A stretch of 10,998 nt of DNA, from NCBI GenBank assembly GCA_002340305.1, contig DDLU01000276.1, positions 1 through 10,998 on the forward strand, in the 5' to 3' direction. Numbering within the stretch: the stretch's first letter is position 1; each line of letters opens with the position of its first letter. The stretch is from Desulfovibrio sp. UBA2564. Lineage in GTDB: Bacteria > Desulfobacterota > Desulfovibrionia > Desulfovibrionales > Desulfovibrionaceae. The position numbers and the translations under genes are program-made. Below, piece by piece: positions 6,565-10,998 of this stretch. The notes under the pieces are model-generated. The model worked only from the letters and a program-made list of their open reading frames with translations. It was not told where the DNA came from and ran no database searches.

Positions 6565-9500
6565 ATGGAAAGATTTATAGCCGACCTGCATATCCATTCC
6601 AGATTTTCACGTGCCACCAGTAAAGCCTTGAACCCGCGCCTTCTGGCTGCATGGGCAAGGATTAAGGGGATTGATGTCATCGGTACAGGTGACTTCACCC
6701 ATCCCGAATGGGTGGCCGAGATCGAAGAGCAATTGGTGGAGGATGGTTCCGGTTTGCTCTCTTTGCGCGAACCGCAGGGGCTGGAAGAATCCATCGACTG
6801 GGTGGAAGGCCCCTTTGCCGGACAGACCCGTTTCATGCTCCAGACTGAAATCAGCTCCATTTATAAGAAGTACGGCAAAACCCGCAAAGTCCATAATCTG
6901 GTCTACATGCCCGATCTGGAATCGGTTAAGAAATTCAACGCCAAGCTGGATACCATAGGCAACCTGAACTCAGACGGACGGCCCATCCTTGGTCTGGACA
7001 GCAAAGACCTCCTCGAAATTGTCCTCGAAACCCACGACAAAGCTTTTCTTATTCCCGCCCATATCTGGACCCCGTGGTTCTCACTCTTCGGAGCTAAATC
7101 CGGCTTCGATACTGTTGAAGAATGTTACGGTGATCTGGCTTCTGAAATTTTTGCCATGGAAACCGGGCTTTCCTCTGACCCGGAAATGAACTGGTTTATA
7201 TCCGCGCTGGATAAATACCGCATGGTTTCCAACTCTGATGCACACTCCGGTGAAAACCTTGGTCGCGAGGCAAATATTTTCAGCGGCAATATGTCCTATG
7301 AAGGTATCTACCGTGCTTTGCGTGGAGAAGGGCTGGGGCATAAATTTATGGGTACAATCGAGTTCTTCCCCGAAGAAGGGAAATACCACATGGACGGACA
7401 CCGAAAATGCGGAGTGGTGCTTGATCCCCATGAATCGAAGATGCGTGGCGGAATCTGTCCCGTTTGCGGCAAGCCTTTGACCATGGGTGTCTACTCAAGG
7501 GTCATGGAATTGGCAGACCGCGAGGAAGCGCAGCAGCCGAAAGGACAGCCCGGATTCGATTCGCTGGTACCGCTAAAAGAACTTATTTCCGAGGTTGTGG
7601 GTACCGGACCCAAAACCAAGAAAGTGCTCGGTGTCTATGCGCCGCTGATCAAAGAATTCGGTTCAGAATTTTCCATTTTACAGCAGGTTCCGGTTGAGGA
7701 CCTTAAGCGCCATAACGTACATCTTGCCGAGGGCATCCGCCGTATGCGTGAGGGGCAGGTTATCCGTAATTCCGGCTTTGACGGACAGTACGGAACCATT
7801 TCTGCTTTTACCGCACAGGAGCGCGATGAAATTGTTAACGGTGTGAGACTGGTTGTGGTCCGCAAACCCAAGGGCGATCTTGATGATCCCAAGCCGGAAG
7901 CCGATGTCCGCAAGACATCCGAACCGGAAGAAGATTCCGGGGTGGTGCGCTTTAACGCGGCCCAGAAAAAGGCTATTGAAGCAGGACCTGAACCAGTGCT
8001 GGTTATTGCCGGACCGGGAACAGGTAAAACCCAGACTCTCATGGGACGCATCAAGCATCTGCTGGAATGCGGAACCCGTGCACGCCGGCTTCTTTCGCTG
8101 ACCTTTACCCGTAAAGCTGCTGAGGAAATGAACGAGCGTATGCGTAAAATGCTCGGTGATGATGAGGTTCTGCCCCGCGCCGATACTTTGCATGCTCTGG
8201 CCCTTGAATACTGGGCTTCCGCTTTTGATCACGATCCGATTATCCTCAATGAAGAGACCGCGCGTCGGGTCTTTGCAAGGGCTAATCCCGAGTTGAACGG
8301 TGCAAAGCTCAAGTCTGCTTGGGAATCCATCAGCCTTTCCCGCGAGACTATGGAGCCCATGAGCGAGGGGCCTGCTGAAATCTTAGCCAACTATACACGC
8401 CAGAAAGATCAGTACAATCTGGTCGATTATACTGACCTGCTGGAATTCTGGCTTTCCGAACTTAAATCAGACAAGTACGTGCGGACTTTTACCCACGTTC
8501 TGGTAGATGAGGTTCAGGACCTTTCGCCTTTGCAATTGGCGATTGTGCAGCGTCTTGCCGGGGATGATGGGGAAGGGCTTTTTGCCATCGGTGACCCGGA
8601 TCAGTCCATTTACGGCTTCCGTGGTGCAGCCGGGGATGTGGCGAATCGCTTTCGTGCGTTCTGGGAAAATCTGATTCAGATTACCCTTGAAGATAATTAT
8701 CGTTCTGCGCAGGGCATTTTAGATGCCTCGGCATCAGTGCTTGAGAATCCGCCGGAGCTTAAAGCACATCGTGAATATGAGGCTGAGATACAACTTTTTT
8801 CCGCACCGGACAGCAATCGTGAAGCCTCATGGATTGCCGAACGCGTTAAGCAACTCATCGGCGCTACCAGCCATAGCCTTGTGGATGCCGGAGAGGTGGG
8901 AACCTTAAGCCCCGGTGACATTGCCGTGTTGGTCCGTTTCAAAGCTTTGATCGGTCCCATCGAAGCAATGTTAAAGCGACAGGGGATTCCTTGCAGTGTG
9001 CCGGAGGCTGAGAGTTTTTGGCATGATCCAAGGGTAGAAGTTCTTTTGGGGGCAGCCAGACGCATGCTCGGCTTTGCCGAAGATGCTGATGATGAGGTGC
9101 CGGAAGTTCCTGAAAAAGTCATTGCCCGTGGTCCCTTGGGACTTTCCGCTTACTTGACCGACATGCCGCCTTTTGACCAGCTGTTCTGGGAGAGCAAAGC
9201 CTTCCGGGATATGGTTAAGGGGTATAAGGAGCATGGTGGATGGTCCGGTCTGTTGAACTGGATTCATATGCAGAACGATCTCGATCAGGTGCGCAATAAG
9301 GCTGAAAAGGTACGCATCATGTCCATGCACGCCGCAAAAGGACTTGAGTTTGAAGCAGCATTTCTGGCAGGGCTTGATGATGGAATCGTGCCTTTTGCCG
9401 GACCGGATATTTTGACCGGAAAGATTTCAGGTGACGGACCTCTGGTGCAGGAAGATACTGAGGAAGAGCGCAGACTGCTTTACGTAGGCATGACCCGGGC

Positions 9501-9669
9501 CAAGAGAAATCTTTATCTTTCCCATGCGGCAAAGAGACCGCTTTACGGGCGGACTTTGATGTTACCTGTTTCGAGGTTTTTGAAGAATCTGCCTGAGGGC
9601 GTGAAGAAGTCGGCGATGGTTGCACGAAAGGTCCAGAAGGAAAAGAAAATCAGCTTGCTGGATATGTAA
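6565..9669 (+). CDS. Fusion of a PHP-domain phosphoesterase (TIGR00375-like) and a UvrD/Rep-type SF1A DNA helicase
   Basis: A 1034-residue cytoplasmic two-part enzyme. The PHP half (1-430) shows D-L-H-I-H-S (7-12), G-D-F-T-H-P-E-W (42-49), P-A-H (164-166) and N-S-D-A-H (223-227), the metal ligands of PHP phosphoesterases. A zinc-ribbon-like segment follows with C282, H279 or H289, and C298-P-V-C301. An acidic linker (435-458) leads to a full SF1A helicase core: Walker A G-P-G-T-G-K-T (483-489), motif Ia near 511-522, Walker B D-E-V-Q-D (648-652), G-D-P-D-Q-S-I-Y-G-F-R-G (676-687), D-N-Y-R-S (710-714), M-H-A-A-K-G-L-E-F (921-929) and Y-V-G-M-T-R-A-K (973-980). The helicase part (about 575 residues) is shorter than UvrD (about 720), with reduced insert domains. 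A DNA repair role is likely. ATG 6565 is the earliest start because an in-frame TAG lies two codons upstream; its ribosome site (GGGGAAG) is distant. The gene stands alone. Confidence 0.94.
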   Translation: MERFIADLHIHSRFSRATSKALNPRLLAAWARIKGIDVIGTGDFTHPEWVAEIEEQLVEDGSGLLSLREPQGLEESIDWVEGPFAGQTRFMLQTEISSIYKKYGKTRKVHNLVYMPDLESVKKFNAKLDTIGNLNSDGRPILGLDSKDLLEIVLETHDKAFLIPAHIWTPWFSLFGAKSGFDTVEECYGDLASEIFAMETGLSSDPEMNWFISALDKYRMVSNSDAHSGENLGREANIFSGNMSYEGIYRALRGEGLGHKFMGTIEFFPEEGKYHMDGHRKCGVVLDPHESKMRGGICPVCGKPLTMGVYSRVMELADREEAQQPKGQPGFDSLVPLKELISEVVGTGPKTKKVLGVYAPLIKEFGSEFSILQQVPVEDLKRHNVHLAEGIRRMREGQVIRNSGFDGQYGTISAFTAQERDEIVNGVRLVVVRKPKGDLDDPKPEADVRKTSEPEEDSGVVRFNAAQKKAIEAGPEPVLVIAGPGTGKTQTLMGRIKHLLECGTRARRLLSLTFTRKAAEEMNERMRKMLGDDEVLPRADTLHALALEYWASAFDHDPIILNEETARRVFARANPELNGAKLKSAWESISLSRETMEPMSEGPAEILANYTRQKDQYNLVDYTDLLEFWLSELKSDKYVRTFTHVLVDEVQDLSPLQLAIVQRLAGDDGEGLFAIGDPDQSIYGFRGAAGDVANRFRAFWENLIQITLEDNYRSAQGILDASASVLENPPELKAHREYEAEIQLFSAPDSNREASWIAERVKQLIGATSHSLVDAGEVGTLSPGDIAVLVRFKALIGPIEAMLKRQGIPCSVPEAESFWHDPRVEVLLGAARRMLGFAEDADDEVPEVPEKVIARGPLGLSAYLTDMPPFDQLFWESKAFRDMVKGYKEHGGWSGLLNWIHMQNDLDQVRNKAEKVRIMSMHAAKGLEFEAAFLAGLDDGIVPFAGPDILTGKISGDGPLVQEDTEEERRLLYVGMTRAKRNLYLSHAAKRPLYGRTLMLPVSRFLKNLPEGVKKSAMVARKVQKEKKISLLDM

Positions 9670-9707
9670 GCTTTTCTTTCCGGTCCGCGCATATGAATAA
9701 GCGGTGG

Positions 9708-9737
9708 CAAGGTTTTAATTAGAGCAGAAAAACCTTG
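9708..9737. terminator. Inverted repeat between convergent helicase and small-ORF genes
   Basis: CAAGGTTTT (9708-9716) pairs perfectly with AAAACCTTG (9729-9737), a 9-bp stem with a 12-base loop, 39 bases after the helicase stop. It straddles the stop codon of the minus-strand small ORF (9719-9721). Neither side is followed by a proper T-tract, so termination is uncertain. An RNA-stabilising 3' stem is an alternative. Confidence 0.35.
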
Positions 9738-9865
9738 TAAACCATCTTTTCATAAACCATTGACATTCTTCTGGCTGCCATTGCGCTTAAACCTGCGCCT
9801 CTGAGCCTGCAGAAGATGTGCAACGGGTTGAAGTGGTGCTGGAAAAAGTTCCTGACCCGTTTCAT
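9719..9865 (-). CDS. 48-residue basic small protein, unknown function
   Basis: A short minus-strand ORF in what otherwise looks like a long intergenic gap. The protein starts M-K-R-V-R-N-F-F-Q-H-H and contains F-N-P-L-H-I-F-C-R-L-R (12-22), then a small-residue stretch and a C-terminal V-Y-E-K-M-V-Y-K. It has nine Lys/Arg against one Glu, three His and a single Cys19, with no signal peptide or clear membrane helix. The ATG at 9865 has GGGAG eight bases upstream, a strong and well-spaced site that is the main argument for a real gene. The pattern 'H-F-N-P-L-H-x-x-C-R-L-R' recalls short hypothetical proteins I associate with Desulfovibrio, but I cannot confirm that here. It is convergent with the helicase gene (49-base gap) and divergent from cbiR. 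Its high positive charge could suit nucleic acid or membrane-surface binding; that is speculation. Confidence 0.65.
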   Translation of the reverse strand: MKRVRNFFQHHFNPLHIFCRLRGAGLSAMAARRMSMVYEKMVYKVFLL

Positions 9866-9899
9866 TTTTCATTCTCCCGACATAATTGAATATGCTTTA

Positions 9900-9928
9900 T
9901 TTTAAGCAATACTTATGCCGTGTATAAA
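9900..9928 (+). promoter_or_regulatory. Candidate sigma-70 promoter for cbiR
   Basis: TTTTAA at 9900-9905 (3 of 6 to the -35 consensus) and TATAAA at 9923-9928 (5 of 6 to the -10) are separated by 17 bases, about 75 bases upstream of the cbiR start. A small inverted repeat, TGCTT (9893-9897) with AAGCA (9904-9908), overlaps the -35. No cobalamin riboswitch (B12-box) sequence was recognised in the leader. Confidence 0.3.
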
Positions 9929-10003
9929 AATACCTTGCTGTTCAGTGTGTTGAAAAATGAGCAGAATGCAGATTATAGATTTAATGAATTCTAGGCGGCA
10001 AAA

Positions 10004-10765
10004 ATGTTCAGTTTTTTGAATGGTATTGATAGTTCTTTTCAGTTAGCGGCCCCGTCATGGGTAATTCCGGGTACAATTGCCGAGAACTGCCGTTTCCTCG
10101 TCGGGAAGGTGAACGAGGTCGCTCTGCTTTTTTTTGAAGCTGAGTCCTGTCTGGCCTATACCGAGGCTGATCTTCCAAATGATTTAGCTGAAACAGGACT
10201 TTCCTTCCATATCCATCATCCGCTCGATCTGCCATGGCATGAAGGAGGGTGGAAAGTGGCAGAAATTGTGCTGGCTTTAAATGACAAAGCCGCACACCTT
10301 GATCCAAAAGCCCATGTTGTCCATCCTCCTGCTACCGGGTTAGAAGCAGCAAAAATCATAAAAGATTTTGCGGCGGCAATCGCAAGAAGTCCTATAGATC
10401 CAGATAAGATATTATTTGAAAATATTAAGGAAAATTCTTTAATCGGCCTGACTGGAACCATTGCTGACTGCGGGATGAAAATTTGCCTTGATCTGGGCCA
10501 CATACTGGCTTACGCACAACATGACCTCCTGCGTGAATCAGGTTTATCAGAGTTGGTTGCTATGTTGCACCTGAACGCTCCCGGTCCGAAAGGACGGCAT
10601 CTAGGTCTAGAGCATCTTGAACCTGAAGGTTTTGAAATTCTGGGTATTTTGCTTGAAATCTTAGCTGCTGACGGGACTGTCACTGTTGAGGTCTTTGAAG
10701 AAAAATCTTTTTTCAAGTCACTGCAATTATTAGATGATTATTGTACTACAAGAAGTATTAAGTAA
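10004..10765 (+). CDS. cbiR: Cobamide remodelling phosphodiesterase CbiR-like (AP endonuclease 2-type TIM barrel)
   Basis: A 253-residue cytoplasmic enzyme of the xylose isomerase/AP endonuclease 2 TIM-barrel superfamily. CbiR, described in Akkermansia muciniphila with homologues in other phyla, hydrolyses the phosphoribosyl bond in the nucleotide loop of cobamides, so that the lower ligand can be exchanged. Barrel-end metal ligands appear in order: H69-I-H71 in a strand leading to P-L-D-L-P-W (73-78), H107 in V-V-H-P-P, E139-N140, D163-L-G-H166, H189 in L-H-L-N, H199 and H204, and E229 near the end. The set of His, Asp and Glu residues fits a metal-dependent phosphoesterase. The ATG at 10004 has AGGCGG five bases upstream. 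The next gene, 100 bases on, is cobU, whose substrate adenosylcobinamide phosphate is the expected CbiR product; this context strongly supports the call. A generic sugar-phosphate isomerase annotation would be the fallback. Confidence 0.85.
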   Translation: MFSFLNGIDSSFQLAAPSWVIPGTIAENCRFLVGKVNEVALLFFEAESCLAYTEADLPNDLAETGLSFHIHHPLDLPWHEGGWKVAEIVLALNDKAAHLDPKAHVVHPPATGLEAAKIIKDFAAAIARSPIDPDKILFENIKENSLIGLTGTIADCGMKICLDLGHILAYAQHDLLRESGLSELVAMLHLNAPGPKGRHLGLEHLEPEGFEILGILLEILAADGTVTVEVFEEKSFFKSLQLLDDYCTTRSIK

Positions 10766-10865
10766 TACCTTGTGAAATTTTTATTGTGGTTGCAGTCTTT
10801 GCTGGAAATAGAGTACGTAAAGATAGTTTTCCCGTTCTTTTGTACTCATGTACCAAGGAGAAAAC

Positions 10866-10998
10866 TTGATTACATTTGTACTGGGGGGCAATAAGTCGGG
10901 AAAATCAGACTACGCCCTCGACCTGTTTGCAGAATATTCCGGCCGTAAATGTTTTATTGCTACCGGGAAAGCCCGCGATATGGCTTTCCGGCAGCAGA
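10866..10998 (+). CDS. cobU: Adenosylcobinamide kinase/adenosylcobinamide-phosphate guanylyltransferase, 3' end missing
   Basis: The first 44 codons of a CobU/CobP protein, cut by the window edge. The start reads L(M)-I-T-F-V-L-G-G followed by N-K-S-G-K-S, the P-loop (G-G-x-x-S-G-K-S) typical of CobU, then D-Y-A-L and the strand C-F-I-A-T-G-K-A-R, where family members have the Y-I-A-T motif. CobU phosphorylates adenosylcobinamide and transfers GMP to adenosylcobinamide phosphate, an intermediate in nucleotide-loop assembly of B12 cofactors. Translation probably starts at TTG 10866, with AAGGAG five bases upstream; no ATG lies at a suitable place. The 100 bases after cbiR contain no terminator, so cotranscription is likely. 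A weak promoter-like pair (TTGCTG 10799-10804, GATAGT 10822-10827, 17-base spacer) could give extra expression. Only the N-terminus is visible, but the assignment is firm given the motif and neighbour. Confidence 0.9.
   Translation, partial: MITFVLGGNKSGKSDYALDLFAEYSGRKCFIATGKARDMAFRQQ

Noticed and set aside
7635..8232. Minus-strand open frames of 139 and 184 codons inside the PHP-helicase gene
   Set aside because: Both are antisense to the linker and Walker A region of a clear gene, lack a ribosome site and show no family features.
9866..10003. Cobalamin riboswitch upstream of cbiR
   Set aside because: The leader is short and AT-rich, with no B12-box-like core or surrounding stem set that I can recognise.

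Overview
The window looks like chromosomal DNA from a marine, anaerobic Desulfovibrio-type sulfate reducer (Desulfovibrionaceae; Maridesulfovibrio-like). This is inferred, not proven. The grounds are moderate GC, clear Shine-Dalgarno sites, a flavoredoxin-like flavin reductase, a PHP-UvrD fusion helicase, a CbiR-type cobamide remodelling gene next to cobU, and intergenic 'CTCCGGCGGCC'-type elements that I associate from memory with this family. No insertion sequence, phage gene, CRISPR array, tRNA or rRNA was seen.

Layout. Positions 1-3609 (+) hold a tight three-gene run. It starts with a 5'-truncated CPA2 (Kef-type) monovalent cation:proton antiporter with RCK/TrkA domains. One base later comes an NlpC/P60-like lipoprotein, and nine bases after that a ZupT-type ZIP metal transporter. 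A hairpin and a candidate dispersed repeat follow. Positions 3792-4352 (+) hold a single-gene flavin reductase/flavoredoxin-like unit that ends in a clear intrinsic terminator. On the minus strand, 6354-4543 encodes a 603-residue soluble helical protein of unknown function. It carries a DVDTT motif like the DxDD/DxDTT acid motif of class II terpene cyclases. A 210-base divergent intergenic region with a TGATCA...TGATCA palindrome separates it from a 1034-residue fusion protein at 6565-9669 (+): an N-terminal PHP metallohydrolase with a zinc-binding segment, followed by a complete SF1 UvrD-type helicase core.

The gap between the helicase and the next plus-strand gene is not empty. A 48-residue basic small ORF with a good ribosome binding site lies on the minus strand at 9719-9865. 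Divergent from it, 10004-10765 (+) encodes a CbiR-type TIM-barrel enzyme, and the window ends inside a TTG-started cobU. CbiR cleaves the nucleotide loop of cobamides, which would yield adenosylcobinamide phosphate. CobU activates that product with GTP, so the two neighbours would form a salvage and remodelling step for vitamin B12-type cofactors.

Most of the window is ordinary housekeeping or accessory gene content. The observations most worth a second look are the DxDTT protein, the 48-residue small ORF, the PHP-helicase fusion and the cbiR-cobU pairing.
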